A stretch of 64,000 bases of DNA, from assembly GCF_001180265.1 (NCBI RefSeq), contig NZ_CVSW01000032.1:455988-519987 (forward strand). The letters are read 5' to 3'. Of the stretch, positions 53,435 through 63,944 are shown in pieces. Source of the stretch: Prochlorococcus marinus (GTDB lineage Bacteria; Cyanobacteriota; Cyanobacteriia; PCC-6307; Cyanobiaceae). The translations under genes and the position numbers were made by a program. The stretch's first letter is position 1; each line of letters begins with the position of its first letter. Under the pieces are notes generated by a model, which had not been told where the DNA came from, searched no databases, and saw only the letters and a program-made list of their open reading frames with translations.

Positions 53435-54979
53435 ATGAGATCTATAAAATTACATAAACTTTTAGATTTGGTAGGAATTATTCCTTCATTAGATTTAATC
53501 GATCATGAAATCAATAATATTTCTTTTAACTCTAAAGAAGTGCACAAAGGGACTTTATTTTTAGGTATGCCTGGTTTAAATGTTGATGGAGGAAAATATT
53601 GTATTGAGGCAATTGAAAATGGTGCAGAGGCTGCCATTATTGGGTCTGCGGCAAAAGAGAAAATTGGATCTATTGATCGAGAAAGGATTTTGGTAATAGA
53701 GGATAATTTAGATTATATTTTTGGTCAAATAGTCGCTGAGTTTTGGAATAGGCCTTCAAGAAAACTTAAACTTATTGGTGTTACGGGTACAAATGGAAAA
53801 ACGACAATTACTTTTTTATTGGAATATCTTTTAAAAAAATTAGGGAAAAAGACTGCATTATTTGGGACCTTGCTCAATAGATGGCCTGGCTTTTCAGAAG
53901 TGGCTCTTCATACAACTGATTTCGCCGATAAACTCCAAAAGAAATTAAATGCTGCTGTTGAGGCAGAATCTGAATTCGCGATATTAGAGGTAAGTTCTCA
54001 TTCTATTGCTCAAAACAGGATATCAGGATGCGAATTTGAGGCGGCTATTTTTACTAATTTAACTCAAGATCATCTTGACTATCACTCAGATATGGAATCA
54101 TATTTTCAAACAAAAAGAAAATTATTTTTCCCACCTTACCTAAAAGAAAAAGATGGGATTTGTGTATTAAATCATGATGACCATTGGATATCTAAATTAT
54201 CATCTGATCTTGAAAAAAGATCTTTATTAGTCTCTACAAAGATTACTGAAAGTGAATTTGAAAATGATGATTTTTTTTTCGTAACAGATAAAAAATTTAC
54301 TGAAAGTGGTTCCACCTGTATTTTTCATACACCTAGGGAAAAAATTCAACTTTTTGTTCCACTTGTTGGTGAATTTAATTTAATGAATGCGATTCAAGCA
54401 ATAACAATTTTGTATAAACTGAATTTTTCTCTAAAAGATTTATCAAAGTTAATACAATCTTTCCCTGGTGCTCCTGGGAGAATGGAGAAAATACAAATTG
54501 ATAATAATGACTTTTCAAGATCTCTTCCAACAGTAATTGTTGATTATGCCCACACTCCTGATGGATTAAAAAAAGTTTTGCAATCAATTAAAAAACTTTG
54601 TGAAGGGAAACTAATAACTGTTTTTGGCTGTGGCGGAGATCGTGATCGTAGTAAAAGGCCTTTAATGGGATCAATAGCTGAAGAGTTTTCTGATCAACTT
54701 TTTATAACTTCAGATAATCCAAGATCAGAAGAACCCCAAAAGATAGTAAATGATATTTTGATGGGTATAAAAAAAAGAGAAAAAATAACAATTGAAATTG
54801 ATAGATTTAAAGCAATAAATGAATCTATTAAATTTGCCAATAAAAAAGATATTGTTTTAATTGCAGGAAAAGGACATGAAGACTACCAAATTCTCAATGA
54901 TAAAGTTATTAATTTTGATGATAGAAAAATAGCTTATAAATTATTAGAAGAAAAAATAAATCTCAATAAAATTTCCTAA
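53435..54979 (+). CDS. murE: UDP-MurNAc-L-Ala-D-Glu:meso-diaminopimelate ligase
   Basis: 514 residues. GVTGTNGKTT (115-124) binds ATP, DYAHTPDGLKKVL is the C-terminal domain start, and SDNPRSEEP contains the DNPR motif selecting meso-diaminopimelate over lysine. It adds the third residue of the peptidoglycan stem. Follows the glutaredoxin-like gene by 8 bases. Confidence 0.95.
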   Translation: MRSIKLHKLLDLVGIIPSLDLIDHEINNISFNSKEVHKGTLFLGMPGLNVDGGKYCIEAIENGAEAAIIGSAAKEKIGSIDRERILVIEDNLDYIFGQIVAEFWNRPSRKLKLIGVTGTNGKTTITFLLEYLLKKLGKKTALFGTLLNRWPGFSEVALHTTDFADKLQKKLNAAVEAESEFAILEVSSHSIAQNRISGCEFEAAIFTNLTQDHLDYHSDMESYFQTKRKLFFPPYLKEKDGICVLNHDDHWISKLSSDLEKRSLLVSTKITESEFENDDFFFVTDKKFTESGSTCIFHTPREKIQLFVPLVGEFNLMNAIQAITILYKLNFSLKDLSKLIQSFPGAPGRMEKIQIDNNDFSRSLPTVIVDYAHTPDGLKKVLQSIKKLCEGKLITVFGCGGDRDRSKRPLMGSIAEEFSDQLFITSDNPRSEEPQKIVNDILMGIKKREKITIEIDRFKAINESIKFANKKDIVLIAGKGHEDYQILNDKVINFDDRKIAYKLLEEKINLNKIS

Positions 54980-55050
54980 TCAAATAAGAAAGATCTTTAC
55001 GCAAATCACAAGAAAAGTTTCTTAGAATCAATGTAGTTATTTTTAATAAA

Positions 55051-55755
55051 ATGAAAGGTTTAGCCTTAGTTGTAGGGGCAGGTGGAATTGGAACACAACT
55101 AGCTAAAGATCTGAATGAAAGTGAAAAAGATTTAGATGTTGTTTTGTGTGGAAGAAAAAGTGAATTTAATCCTTTTTGGGAATTAGATATAGAGGATTCT
55201 AAATCCCTTTTGCAGTTGAAAAATAAAATATCAAATCATCCTTCAAAATTAAGGCTAGTTGTTAATGCTACAGGTAGACTTCATAGTGATTCTTTTCAAC
55301 CAGAAAAAAGATTACAACATCTTGAGAAAAAAAATATGATGGAAAGTTTTTCAATAAATGCCTTTTCTCCTATTTTATTAGCTAAAGCGATTGAAGAATT
55401 TATACCAAAAGATTTTGATTTTAATTTTGCAAGTATAAGTGCAAGAGTTGGTAGCATTGGAGATAATCAAACTGGAGGTTGGTATTCATATAGAGCTGCA
55501 AAATCTGCGCAAAATCAGTTTTTTAAATCTTTAAGTATTGAATGGGCTAGACGTTTCCCAAAGGCTACTATCACATTGCTTCATCCAGGAACAGTAGATA
55601 CTGATTTATCTAGGCCTTTTCATAAATTTGTTCCAGAACATAAATTATTTAGTAAAGAAAAATCCTCCCAATTCTTGATCAATATTATTAAAAATCAATC
55701 ACCAGAATCTACAGGAAAATTTATTGCATGGGACAACTCGGAGATACCTTGGTAA
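55051..55755 (+). CDS. Short-chain dehydrogenase/reductase
   Basis: 234 residues. LVVGAGGIGTQLAKDL (7-22) is the nucleotide loop, VNATGRLH the NxxG-type motif, FASISARVGSI the serine region and YSYRAAK (Y147, K151) the catalytic pair. An SDR of the CsgA-like subgroup. Substrate unknown. Confidence 0.8.
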   Translation: MKGLALVVGAGGIGTQLAKDLNESEKDLDVVLCGRKSEFNPFWELDIEDSKSLLQLKNKISNHPSKLRLVVNATGRLHSDSFQPEKRLQHLEKKNMMESFSINAFSPILLAKAIEEFIPKDFDFNFASISARVGSIGDNQTGGWYSYRAAKSAQNQFFKSLSIEWARRFPKATITLLHPGTVDTDLSRPFHKFVPEHKLFSKEKSSQFLINIIKNQSPESTGKFIAWDNSEIPW

Positions 55756-55771
55756 ACTAAATTTTTTTATA

Positions 55772-56959
55772 TCAATAGATTTTTAAGTCAATATTTTTTT
55801 TTATTTCTCTAGCAAGTAAATCAATCTCAGCTGCTGTAGTCATTTGATGTACGCATGCTCTAAACCATTTTGGATCTTCTAAAACTCTAATCCAAATTTT
55901 CTTTTCTCCAAGTTTCTTTACAAATTTATCCTTATCTTTAATATTTTCGATATTAAAACTAACAATCCCATTTAAATATTTTTTTTCTAAAACTAATTCA
56001 ACACCCTTTGATTGATTTAATTCATCCCAAAGTTTTCCACTTAATTTTTTGATATTTTTGTTTTTTTCTTTTTCATTGCAGTCTTTATCCAAAAGATCTA
56101 AAGAATTCCGGAGCCCAGCAAGTAAAGGAATACAAGAGGTAGCTATTTCAAATTTCCTTGCATCATCATGAAAAAGATTATCTGAAGGCTCATAAATGCC
56201 TTGTTCTTTTTTTAATGATTTCCAACCAATTATTGTTGGATCTGTTTCATGAATAAATCTATCTGAGACATAAATGGCTCCAAGTCCTTCTGGTCCACAT
56301 GCCCATTTATGAGAAGTTATTGAATATAAATCAGAATAAAAAACTTCTTTTTCAATATTTATGTGCCCAAAGGTTTGAGCACCATCAACAAGTAAATAAG
56401 AATCTTCTCGATTATTTTTTAATTCGATAGAAATTTGTTTTAAAGGAATTTTATATCCAAAGTTCCATAAGATATGAGAAATAATTAGGATCTTAGTCTT
56501 AGAATTTAGTTTTTTGAAAATCTCTAAAATTATATTTTCGTCGTTTAGATTTTTAAATTTTTGGATTGGTAAAATTTTGAATATTAATTTATTTCTTCTG
56601 CAAAATTCTCGACTTGCAGCCACTATTCCAGGATGTTCACAATCACTTATTAATAACTCTTCTCCCTCTTCTACTTTTATTCCCCAAAAGGGCAAAATCA
56701 TACCGGAAGAGATATTTTCGGTTAAAGCTAAATTCTTTGAATTGATACCTAATTTTTGCGCAATGATTCTTTTTGTGGTCAATATTTCTTTGTAAATAAA
56801 AGGCCACATATCATTGGTAAATGGTCCTAAATCTTGGATAATTTCCCAAGTTTTAACTATTGCTTCTAGAGAAGATTTTGGTAATGGTCCTTGACCACCA
56901 TAGTTGAAATAATACTTATTTTTTAATGCGGGTATTTGATCTCTTAGATTATTTCTCAT
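55772..56959 (-). CDS. Cyst(e)ine lyase / class V aminotransferase family enzyme
   Basis: 395 residues. YFNYGGQGPLPKSSLEAIV opens; EHPG (H109), VDGAQTFGHI (D192) and ITSHKWACGPEGLGA (PLP lysine K218) are the class V active site. It resembles the cyanobacterial cystine C-S lyase (C-DES), which frees sulfur from cystine and can build Fe-S clusters in vitro. It lacks the conserved Cys loop of IscS. The ArsM-like gene precedes it by 34 bases on the same strand. Confidence 0.75.
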   Translation of the reverse strand: MRNNLRDQIPALKNKYYFNYGGQGPLPKSSLEAIVKTWEIIQDLGPFTNDMWPFIYKEILTTKRIIAQKLGINSKNLALTENISSGMILPFWGIKVEEGEELLISDCEHPGIVAASREFCRRNKLIFKILPIQKFKNLNDENIILEIFKKLNSKTKILIISHILWNFGYKIPLKQISIELKNNREDSYLLVDGAQTFGHINIEKEVFYSDLYSITSHKWACGPEGLGAIYVSDRFIHETDPTIIGWKSLKKEQGIYEPSDNLFHDDARKFEIATSCIPLLAGLRNSLDLLDKDCNEKEKNKNIKKLSGKLWDELNQSKGVELVLEKKYLNGIVSFNIENIKDKDKFVKKLGEKKIWIRVLEDPKWFRACVHQMTTAAEIDLLAREIKKNIDLKIY

Positions 56960-56993
56960 GGAATTTTATTATATTTTCAACTTTTGACTTTTT

Positions 56994-57788
56994 TTAAATA
57001 TTACCCACTAAAGTTACTGTTCTAAATTCAATATCCTCAATTACTTTCCAAGGTTCAGCACTCCTTACTGCAAATTTTAAATTTTTAAATCCTAGTTCTT
57101 TAAAATCACCTATAAACTCTGGCTCATACCATGCTCCACTAATACATCCTGTCCATAAATCATGATCATTTTGCAATCTTAAAGGAACTTTTTTGTTAGA
57201 GACGATATCGCTAATTGCAATTCTTCCATTATCGTTTAAAACTCTTTTTATGTTATTTAGAAGGTTATTTCTAGATTCTGGACTTACCAAGTTTAAAACG
57301 CAATTACTTAAAATAATATCAACTGATTTGTCTGCGATTAATGGATTTAAATCTTTATCTAATTCATCAAGTTTTTCAATTGATCCTTCTAGGAATTCTG
57401 TATTGTTGAAACCTATATTTTTTGTAACTTCTTTAGAGGCTGATCTTGATAAAGAAAGCATGTCAGGATTTTGATCAACTCCAATAACTTTCCCTTCTTT
57501 CCCAACAATTTGGGCACAAATGAAAGCATTTTTGCCGCTACCACTTCCAAGATCTAAGACTATATCATTTTTTTGAACAAATTTTGTTGGATCACCACAT
57601 CCATAGTCTCTTTCTATAACCTCTTGAGGAATTGCTTCAAGTAAAACGGGATTAAAACCAACTGGTGTACAAAGACAACTTTCTTTTTCTTGCGCGGCTG
57701 AGCCATATCTTTCTTGAATCGCATCTTTATGATCGAATTGATTAGGTGCTTTATTCGATGTGTTTGTATTACAGCAACTTTCAGACAT
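56994..57788 (-). CDS. ArsM-like arsenite/SAM-dependent methyltransferase
   Basis: ATG at 57788 is preferred over an in-frame TTG at 57821, because the latter lies next to the previous gene's terminator. About 264 residues. SESCCNTNT near the start, ERYGSAAQ, CLCTPVGF, GCGDPTKF, then VLDLGSGSGKNAFICAQIVG (SAM motif I), and LSNCVLNLVSPESR. The layout and Cys pattern fit ArsM, which methylates arsenite. C-terminal CISGAWYEPEFIGDFKELGF fits too. Substrate not proven. Confidence 0.75.
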   Translation of the reverse strand: MSESCCNTNTSNKAPNQFDHKDAIQERYGSAAQEKESCLCTPVGFNPVLLEAIPQEVIERDYGCGDPTKFVQKNDIVLDLGSGSGKNAFICAQIVGKEGKVIGVDQNPDMLSLSRSASKEVTKNIGFNNTEFLEGSIEKLDELDKDLNPLIADKSVDIILSNCVLNLVSPESRNNLLNNIKRVLNDNGRIAISDIVSNKKVPLRLQNDHDLWTGCISGAWYEPEFIGDFKELGFKNLKFAVRSAEPWKVIEDIEFRTVTLVGNI

Positions 57789-57819
57789 ATTTTTTAAAGG
57801 ACTCTTGATAAATATAGCC

Positions 57820-57850
57820 AAAAAAAAAGCCCCTGAAAAAGGGGCTTTTA
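57820..57850 (-). terminator. Rho-independent terminator after the DUF4278 gene
   Basis: AAAAGCCCC (57825-57833) and GGGGCTTTT (57841-57849) form a 9-bp stem with a 7-base loop. On the minus strand a T-run follows the stem. It ends the DUF4278 transcript. Confidence 0.85.
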
Positions 57851-57865
57851 ATTTGTTTAATTAAA

Positions 57866-58039
57866 TTATTTAGTGTAATTAACACCTCTGTAATTTAATT
57901 CTGCTTTTTCATTACTTGAAGAAGCGTCATCCATTCTGTTGGTGTATACGTTTCTTCTGTAGGTAAGTTCAACAAGTTGCTTTTTAGCAGCTTCTTTGTT
58001 TTGAACGTAGTTTTTACCTCTGTAAGTTAAAGTAGTCAT
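57866..58039 (-). CDS. DUF4278 repeat protein
   Basis: ATG at 58039 gives 57 residues. Three copies of the LTYRGxxY motif are seen: LTYRGKNY, LTYRRNVY and LNYRGVNY, which is DUF4278. Function unknown; often light- or stress-linked in cyanobacteria by my recollection. It has a clear promoter, a structured leader and a strong terminator, suggesting a well-expressed single-gene unit. Confidence 0.8.
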   Translation of the reverse strand: MTTLTYRGKNYVQNKEAAKKQLVELTYRRNVYTNRMDDASSSNEKAELNYRGVNYTK

Positions 58040-58131
58040 GTTTCGATGTGACAACACGGCCATCCCCCGTTCCATGGTATGACTCGAACTGCGCCCTCAA
58101 ATGAGGGTGAACGAAAAGTAGCGATTGCTAC
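58040..58131 (-). promoter_or_regulatory. Structured 5' leader of the DUF4278 gene
   Basis: Between the promoter and the ATG are about 92 bases that are less AT-rich than flanking DNA. They fold by eye: GTAGC/GCTAC hairpin (58118-58131) at the 5' end; CGTTC (58109-58113 on the minus strand) pairs with GAACG (58068-58072); inside it CCCTC/GAGGG (58094-58107). A cis-acting RNA is plausible. It has the CGTTCACCC start of glutamine riboswitches but not their GGAAGUAGG core. Confidence 0.45.
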
Positions 58132-58137
58132 AAAATC

Positions 58138-58167
58138 ATTATAAGCGTATTTTTCTAGGGATGTCTA
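58138..58167 (-). promoter_or_regulatory. Promoter of the DUF4278 gene
   Basis: On the minus strand TAGACA (58162-58167), an 18-base spacer and TATAAT (58138-58143). Predicted transcript start near 58131. Confidence 0.65.
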
Positions 58168-58293
58168 GCTTTTACAAATAGAAACGAAGATTTAATGTTC
58201 TTTTAATTATTATCTTAGGTAAATTTTTTTATAAATAGTCTCTAAAAAGGTTTATGTTTATATTTGGTTTGATCTTCATGTAACTATTTATTT

Positions 58294-58551
58294 ATGACAG
58301 GTTTTTTATATTTCTTGGGAAATACTTTAAGATGGCCAGTGTTAAAGCCAAAAGAATTTTTTTCACTACATGCTTATTTTGCAATTATTTATTTGATAAC
58401 TTTTACTTTGAGTAAATATGATGTAAGCGAATCAAATTTAGTTTTTACTTTAGGAATTCTTGCTCCTCTTTTAATCGCTATTGGTCAAGGACTTCCAATT
58501 GATTGCCTTGATATGGAATCATCTTTGTTGAAGGAATTAAAAACTAAATAA
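58294..58551 (+). CDS. Hypothetical membrane protein, 85 residues
   Basis: MTGFLYFLGNTLRWPVLKPK then two helices (about 25-42 and 52-68) and PIDCLDMESSLLKELKTK. It converges on nfu with a 22-base gap. Unknown. Confidence 0.6.
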   Translation: MTGFLYFLGNTLRWPVLKPKEFFSLHAYFAIIYLITFTLSKYDVSESNLVFTLGILAPLLIAIGQGLPIDCLDMESSLLKELKTK

Positions 58552-58573
58552 TATAAATTTCAGTTAAAAATTT

Positions 58574-58819
58574 TTATAAAACTTGGACAACTTCGCTTAT
58601 TTCAGGAATCATTTCTTTTAACTTTCTTTCAATACCCATTTTGAGAGTCATAGTGCTACTTGGGCAACTACCACATGCTCCTTGAAGTCTGACTTTGACA
58701 ATTGGACCATCTATTTCTGCAATCTCTACATTACCTCCATCAGAAATTAAAAAAGGTCTTAGCTCGTCAAGGACTTTTTCTACATTTTCGTTTGTAAGCG
58801 AGAGTGTTTCAGTACTCAT
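58574..58819 (-). CDS. Fe-S cluster scaffold protein Nfu (NifU C-terminal type)
   Basis: 81 residues. [20 protein letters not shown] and [20 protein letters not shown], with C49 and C52, are the Nfu cluster site. It carries 4Fe-4S clusters to photosystem I and others. Typical short cyanobacterial form. Confidence 0.92.
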   Translation of the reverse strand: MSTETLSLTNENVEKVLDELRPFLISDGGNVEIAEIDGPIVKVRLQGACGSCPSSTMTLKMGIERKLKEMIPEISEVVQVL

Positions 58820-58889
58820 AATTTTAGATTAACTTTATAATAAGCCTAGAAAGAAATCTGATTAATTGCAAAAAAGATAATTTTCTGTT

Positions 58890-60386
58890 GTGACTTCATC
58901 TAAAAATCCCACTAATGACAATAGCTACTTTGATGCAGTCTTAGTAGGAGCAGGAATAATGAGTAGTACTTTAGCTCTTCTAATTTCAGAAGTTCTACCA
59001 GATATAAAATTTCTTATTATAGAAAAATTAAATACTCCAGGAAGTGAAAGTACTGGCGCTTTTAATAATGCAGGTACAGGACATGCGGCTAATTGCGAAT
59101 TAAACTATACCCCTTTAGATGAAAAAGGAAATCTAAAAATAGATAAAGCGCTCTCAATAAATCGTTCTTTTGAAACGTCTATGTCTTTATGGGCCTCATT
59201 GTATGAAGCAGGGAAAATTGATATTAAGAAGTTTCTAAAATTTATTCCTCATATTAGCTTTGTTTCTGGTCAGGATAATATTTCTTTTTTAAAAAAAAGA
59301 TTTCTGAAAATGACCGAACATCCTGAATTTATCGATATGGAATTTTCTACATCTTTTGATGAAATTTCATCATGGGCTCCTCTAATAACAAAAGATAGAA
59401 ATCCATCTACTCAAATTGCGGCAACCAGAATAGGTAGAGGAACTGATATTAATTTTGAGGCTTTAACTAAAGAGTATTTGTCATTAGTTTCCTTAAACAA
59501 AAATGTTGAAATTAGATACAAAACAGAATTAGTAGACTTAAAGAAAATTGATAAAAAACAATGGGAACTAGAAATCAGTTCTGAAGGTAGAAAAACTTCA
59601 ATTAGAACAGGCTACGTTTTTATTGGTGCTGGTGGAAAAACAATTAATTATTTACAAAAATCAAAAATTCCAGAAGCAAAAAGTTATGGTGGATTTCCTG
59701 TTAGTGGGAAATGGCTTATTTGCGAGAAAAAAGATCTAACAGAAAAACATAACTCAAAAGTTTATGGTAAAGCTGATATTGGATCGCCCCCAATGTCTGT
59801 GCCTCATTTAGACACCAGATGGATTGATAATAAAAAACTTCTTTTATATGGACCTTTTGCTGGATTTACAACGAAATTTCTAAAACAAAGTTCATACTTT
59901 GACTTATTTAGTTCAATTAAAAAGAATAATATTTTTTCTATGTTAGACGTTGGTTTCAAGAACAACGATTTAATTAATTACCTAATATCACAATCATTAA
60001 AGAACCATAACTCAAGAGTTGAGAATTTAAAGAATATGATGCCATCAGCTAATCCTTCTGATTGGTATTTAAAGAATGCTGGTCAAAGAGTCCAAATAAT
60101 TAAAAAAACTGAAGGTGGTGGTTCTTTGAAATTTGGAACTGAGATTGTAAATTCATCTGATGGATCATTATCTGCTTTGTTGGGAGCCTCTCCGGGAGCA
60201 AGTACTGCGGTTTCAATTATGGTTGAGGTTCTAGAAAAATCTGTTTTATTTTTAAACGATAAGCATAATCTTCAGAAAAAAATAAATGACTTAATTCATC
60301 CAGAACTATCAGTCTCTGAAAATTACAGTACCTTCATAAAAGAAATTAAAAAAAGAAATAATTCCATTTTTGGTTTCCATCCATAA
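58890..60386 (+). CDS. mqo: Malate:quinone oxidoreductase
   Basis: 498 residues from [23 protein letters not shown] is the FAD loop; [17 protein letters not shown] and [15 protein letters not shown] and [20 protein letters not shown] are Mqo signatures. It oxidises malate to oxaloacetate at the membrane and feeds electrons to the quinone pool. The FAD start and full C-terminus are intact. Confidence 0.93.
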   Translation: MTSSKNPTNDNSYFDAVLVGAGIMSSTLALLISEVLPDIKFLIIEKLNTPGSESTGAFNNAGTGHAANCELNYTPLDEKGNLKIDKALSINRSFETSMSLWASLYEAGKIDIKKFLKFIPHISFVSGQDNISFLKKRFLKMTEHPEFIDMEFSTSFDEISSWAPLITKDRNPSTQIAATRIGRGTDINFEALTKEYLSLVSLNKNVEIRYKTELVDLKKIDKKQWELEISSEGRKTSIRTGYVFIGAGGKTINYLQKSKIPEAKSYGGFPVSGKWLICEKKDLTEKHNSKVYGKADIGSPPMSVPHLDTRWIDNKKLLLYGPFAGFTTKFLKQSSYFDLFSSIKKNNIFSMLDVGFKNNDLINYLISQSLKNHNSRVENLKNMMPSANPSDWYLKNAGQRVQIIKKTEGGGSLKFGTEIVNSSDGSLSALLGASPGASTAVSIMVEVLEKSVLFLNDKHNLQKKINDLIHPELSVSENYSTFIKEIKKRNNSIFGFHP

Positions 60387-60441
60387 TTCTAATTAGCTAA
60401 TATTAATCAAGATGTAATAAGAGGAGAATTTTTCTTTCTAT

Positions 60442-62250
60442 ATGACTGATATATCGGTTTCAAAAATTAGAAATTTCTGCATAATCGCTCATATTGACCA
60501 TGGTAAATCTACCCTTGCAGATAGGTTACTTCAAGATACTGGTACTGTGCAGCAAAGGGATATGCAAGAACAATTTTTGGACAGTATGGATCTTGAAAGA
60601 GAGAGAGGAATTACTATCAAGTTACAGGCCGCTAGGATGAAATATAAAGCTGACGATTCCCAAGAATATGTTTTGAACTTAATAGATACTCCAGGGCATG
60701 TTGATTTCTCTTATGAGGTTAGTAGATCTCTTCAAGCTTGTGAAGGCGCCTTACTTGTTGTTGATGCAAGTCAAGGAGTAGAAGCTCAAACCTTAGCTAA
60801 TGTTTATCTTGCCTTAGAAAATAATCTTGAAATAATTCCTGTTTTAAATAAAGTTGATTTACCAGGGGCTGATGCTGAAAAAATAAAACAAGAAATAGAG
60901 GAAATTATTGGACTTGATACATCTAATGCAATAAATTGTTCAGCAAAAACTGGAGTTGGTATTAAAGATATTTTGGAAGCAATCGTAAAAAGAGTACCTC
61001 CTCCTCAAGATGAAATTAAACTGCCTACAAAGGCACTGATTTTTGATTCTTATTATGATCCGTACAAGGGAGTTATTGTTTATTTCAGGGTGATATCTGG
61101 GTCTCTTAATAAGAGAGAAAAAATATTATTAATGGCAAGTAAGAAAAATTATGAACTAGATGAGATAGGAATAATGGCGCCTGATCAGCAGCAAGTTGAT
61201 GAATTACATGCAGGAGAAGTTGGTTATTTAGCTGCTTCTATAAAATCAGTTGCTGATGCGAGAGTGGGAGATACGATTACTCTTTTAAATTCACCTGCCA
61301 ATGATCCTTTGCCTGGATATAAGACAGCAAATCCTATGGTTTTTTGTGGCTTATTCCCGACTGATGCTGATCAATTCCCAGATTTAAGAGTATCACTAGA
61401 AAAATTACAATTATCTGATGCAGCTTTAAAATATGAGCCCGAAACCAGTAGCGCAATGGGCTTCGGATTTAGATGCGGATTCCTTGGACTTCTTCATATG
61501 GAGATTGTTCAAGAAAGACTAGAAAGAGAATATGACTTGGATCTAATCGTAACGGCACCATCAGTTATTTATAAAGTTAATTTAAATCAGCAAGAACATA
61601 TCTTTATTGATAATCCTTCTACAATTCCTGATCCACAACTTAGAGAATCAATAGAAGAGCCTTATGTGAAAATGGAAATTTATGCTCCCAATGAATTTAA
61701 TGGAACATTAATGGGTTTATGTCAGGAAAGAAGGGGAGTATTTATAGATATGAAATACATAACAACAGATCGAGTTACCTTGATTTATGAAATTCCATTA
61801 GCAGAAGTGGTTACAGATTTCTTTGATCAAATGAAAAGTAGAACCCAAGGTTATGCCTCAATGGAATATCATTTGATTGGCTATAGAAAAAATGACCTTG
61901 TTAGATTAGATGTTCTAATAAATTCAGAAAGAGCAGATCCATTAACTTCTATTGTTCATAAAGATAAGGCTTATGGAATTGGCAGAAGTTTAGTTGAGAA
62001 ATTAAAAGAACTTATTCCAAAACAACAATTTAAAATACCTATTCAAGCATCAATCGGTAGCAGGATTATTGCAAGTGAAAGCATAAGTGCTTTGCGAAAA
62101 GATGTTTTATCTAAATGTTATGGAGGGGATATTTCTAGGAAAAAGAAACTTTTAAAGAAACAAGCCAAAGGTAAAAAGAGGATGAAGGCAATGGGGAAAG
62201 TTGAAGTCCCTCAAGAAGCTTTTATGGCAGTCTTGAAATTAAACCAGTAA
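60442..62250 (+). CDS. lepA: Elongation factor 4 (LepA)
   Basis: 602 residues. [19 protein letters not shown] (16-34), [20 protein letters not shown] and [11 protein letters not shown] are the G motifs; [20 protein letters not shown] and the C-terminal SQKQ-like [17 protein letters not shown] mark EF4. It binds ribosomes during early translation under stress. Confidence 0.96.
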   Translation: MTDISVSKIRNFCIIAHIDHGKSTLADRLLQDTGTVQQRDMQEQFLDSMDLERERGITIKLQAARMKYKADDSQEYVLNLIDTPGHVDFSYEVSRSLQACEGALLVVDASQGVEAQTLANVYLALENNLEIIPVLNKVDLPGADAEKIKQEIEEIIGLDTSNAINCSAKTGVGIKDILEAIVKRVPPPQDEIKLPTKALIFDSYYDPYKGVIVYFRVISGSLNKREKILLMASKKNYELDEIGIMAPDQQQVDELHAGEVGYLAASIKSVADARVGDTITLLNSPANDPLPGYKTANPMVFCGLFPTDADQFPDLRVSLEKLQLSDAALKYEPETSSAMGFGFRCGFLGLLHMEIVQERLEREYDLDLIVTAPSVIYKVNLNQQEHIFIDNPSTIPDPQLRESIEEPYVKMEIYAPNEFNGTLMGLCQERRGVFIDMKYITTDRVTLIYEIPLAEVVTDFFDQMKSRTQGYASMEYHLIGYRKNDLVRLDVLINSERADPLTSIVHKDKAYGIGRSLVEKLKELIPKQQFKIPIQASIGSRIIASESISALRKDVLSKCYGGDISRKKKLLKKQAKGKKRMKAMGKVEVPQEAFMAVLKLNQ

Positions 62251-62328
62251 TTTCTTTTAATTTAAAATTTACAGCTATTTATTTTTAAAAGAATTGGGTA
62301 TATTTCATTTATATCTTTAAAAAAGATT

Positions 62329-63174
62329 TTGGATATTAACTCATTTAATCGTGTCGGCGCAAATATCAGAAAAGCTGGATTTTTAATTGTACTTTTTTAT
62401 CTTCTTATTGTTTTAATAATGAAATTTTTAGAGGCCAATAATTTTTTTGGCTATTCATTTTCAATGTTAAGTAATGATATCTTTGCCCCTCCTTCCCTTA
62501 ATCATTTTTGTGGTACAGATAGATTAGGAAGAGATGTTTGCTTAAGAACTTTGCAAGGATCATCATTAGCGATAGAAGTTGTATTCTTAGCTATTCTTTT
62601 TTCATTAAGTTTGGGTTTGCCATTGGGATTATTAAGTGGATATTTTGGTGGTTTTTTTGATAAATGCTTATCACTAATAATGGATACTATTTTTTCAATA
62701 CCTGTAATTTTGCTTTCAGTTGTTGTGGCCTTTGTATTGGGTAAGGGTATCCTTAACGCAGCTTTGGCATTGTGTATTGTTTATTCTCCTCAATATTTTA
62801 GATTAATCAGAAATCAGACAATATTGGTTAAATCCGAAACTTATGTGGAGGCAGCTCAAGTTGCAGGAGCTGATTTTAAAAAAATTATTTTTAAATATAT
62901 TCTCCCAAATGTAATAACACCATTGCCTATTCTGCTTACCCTAAATGCTGCAGATGCTGTTTTAGTATTAGGAAGTTTAGGATTTTTAGGTCTTGGCGTT
63001 CCTGCAGATGTCCCAGAATGGGGAAGTGATTTAAATCTGGCTCTTGCCGCTTTACCTACAGGTATCTGGTGGACGGCTTTGTTCCCAGGTTTGGCAATGT
63101 TTTTTTTAGTTTTAGGTCTTTCTTTTATAGGAGAGGACCTCGAAGAAATTTTTGATAGTCAAAATTCTGAATAA
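62329..63174 (+). CDS. ABC transporter permease, dipeptide/oligopeptide type
   Basis: 281 residues from TTG. GTDRLGRDVCLRTLQGSSLA opens the DppC/OppC pattern; the coupling EAA loop is EAAQVAGADFKKIIFKYILP. Six helices. No partner permease, ATPase or binding protein is beside it in the window. Substrate peptides or nickel cannot be told. Confidence 0.85.
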   Translation: MDINSFNRVGANIRKAGFLIVLFYLLIVLIMKFLEANNFFGYSFSMLSNDIFAPPSLNHFCGTDRLGRDVCLRTLQGSSLAIEVVFLAILFSLSLGLPLGLLSGYFGGFFDKCLSLIMDTIFSIPVILLSVVVAFVLGKGILNAALALCIVYSPQYFRLIRNQTILVKSETYVEAAQVAGADFKKIIFKYILPNVITPLPILLTLNAADAVLVLGSLGFLGLGVPADVPEWGSDLNLALAALPTGIWWTALFPGLAMFFLVLGLSFIGEDLEEIFDSQNSE

Positions 63175-63176
63175 AT

Positions 63177-63848
63177 TTATTTAACTGAAATAGGATCAAG
63201 TTCTCCTTGATCATTCAACTTTGGATATTCTTTAGCTGATTTTTTATACACCTCAGCTAATTCTGGGTAACACCATTCAAAAAGTGTTTTTTGATATTCA
63301 TCCATATTTAACCCTTCTCCATTAGCGGGCAATACACCTTTATTTTTTCTTTGGCGAACAGCTTCATATAATAATATAGAAGCAGCAACTGAAACATTCA
63401 GAGATTGAACCATACCTCTCATAGGTATAAAAATTGATTGATCAACCATTGATATAAGTTCATTACTTAGTCCCCATTTTTCTGCTCCTAAAACAAAACA
63501 TGTATTTTGAGAATAATCGAAATTTCTATAATCTACTGATTCACTATTAAGAGTCGTTCCAAATAATTTAAAACCCTTATTCTTTAAATCAGATATTGCC
63601 GTGCTAGTGTTTTCATGATTATTCAGTTTTACCCATTTTTGACTTCCTTGAGCAGTACTATTAAAAGTCTTAACGGCATTCGTTTTGCTAATAAAATTTG
63701 CTTCGAAAACTCCTGCTGCATCACATGTCCTTAATATCGCAGATAAATTATGTGGTTTATTGACATCCTCAACTAGAACAGTCAAGTTTTTCATTCTGCA
63801 ATCTAAAACACTTTTGATTCGTTCAAATCTTCTTGGCAAAATTGACAT
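63177..63848 (-). CDS. trmH: tRNA (guanosine-18-2'-O)-methyltransferase
   Basis: 223 residues. VEDVNKPHNLSAILRTCDAA near residue 27, FVLGAEKWGLSNELISMVDQ and IPMRGMVQSLNVSVAASILL are the SPOUT knot motifs. The short length without a long N-terminal RNA-binding domain fits TrmH. It converges with the ABC permease. Confidence 0.9.
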   Translation of the reverse strand: MSILPRRFERIKSVLDCRMKNLTVLVEDVNKPHNLSAILRTCDAAGVFEANFISKTNAVKTFNSTAQGSQKWVKLNNHENTSTAISDLKNKGFKLFGTTLNSESVDYRNFDYSQNTCFVLGAEKWGLSNELISMVDQSIFIPMRGMVQSLNVSVAASILLYEAVRQRKNKGVLPANGEGLNMDEYQKTLFEWCYPELAEVYKKSAKEYPKLNDQGELDPISVK

Positions 63849-63944
63849 TTATAATTTTTTCACACTTTTAAATTATATTCAAAAAATATTTATTACCTAT
63901 TAAATCTCTTGGTTTATAATATTTTGGTAGTTTAAATTAACTCA

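Noticed and set aside
58040..58131. Glutamine riboswitch in the DUF4278 leader
   Set aside because: It shares CGTTCACCC but lacks the conserved GGAAGUAGG core.
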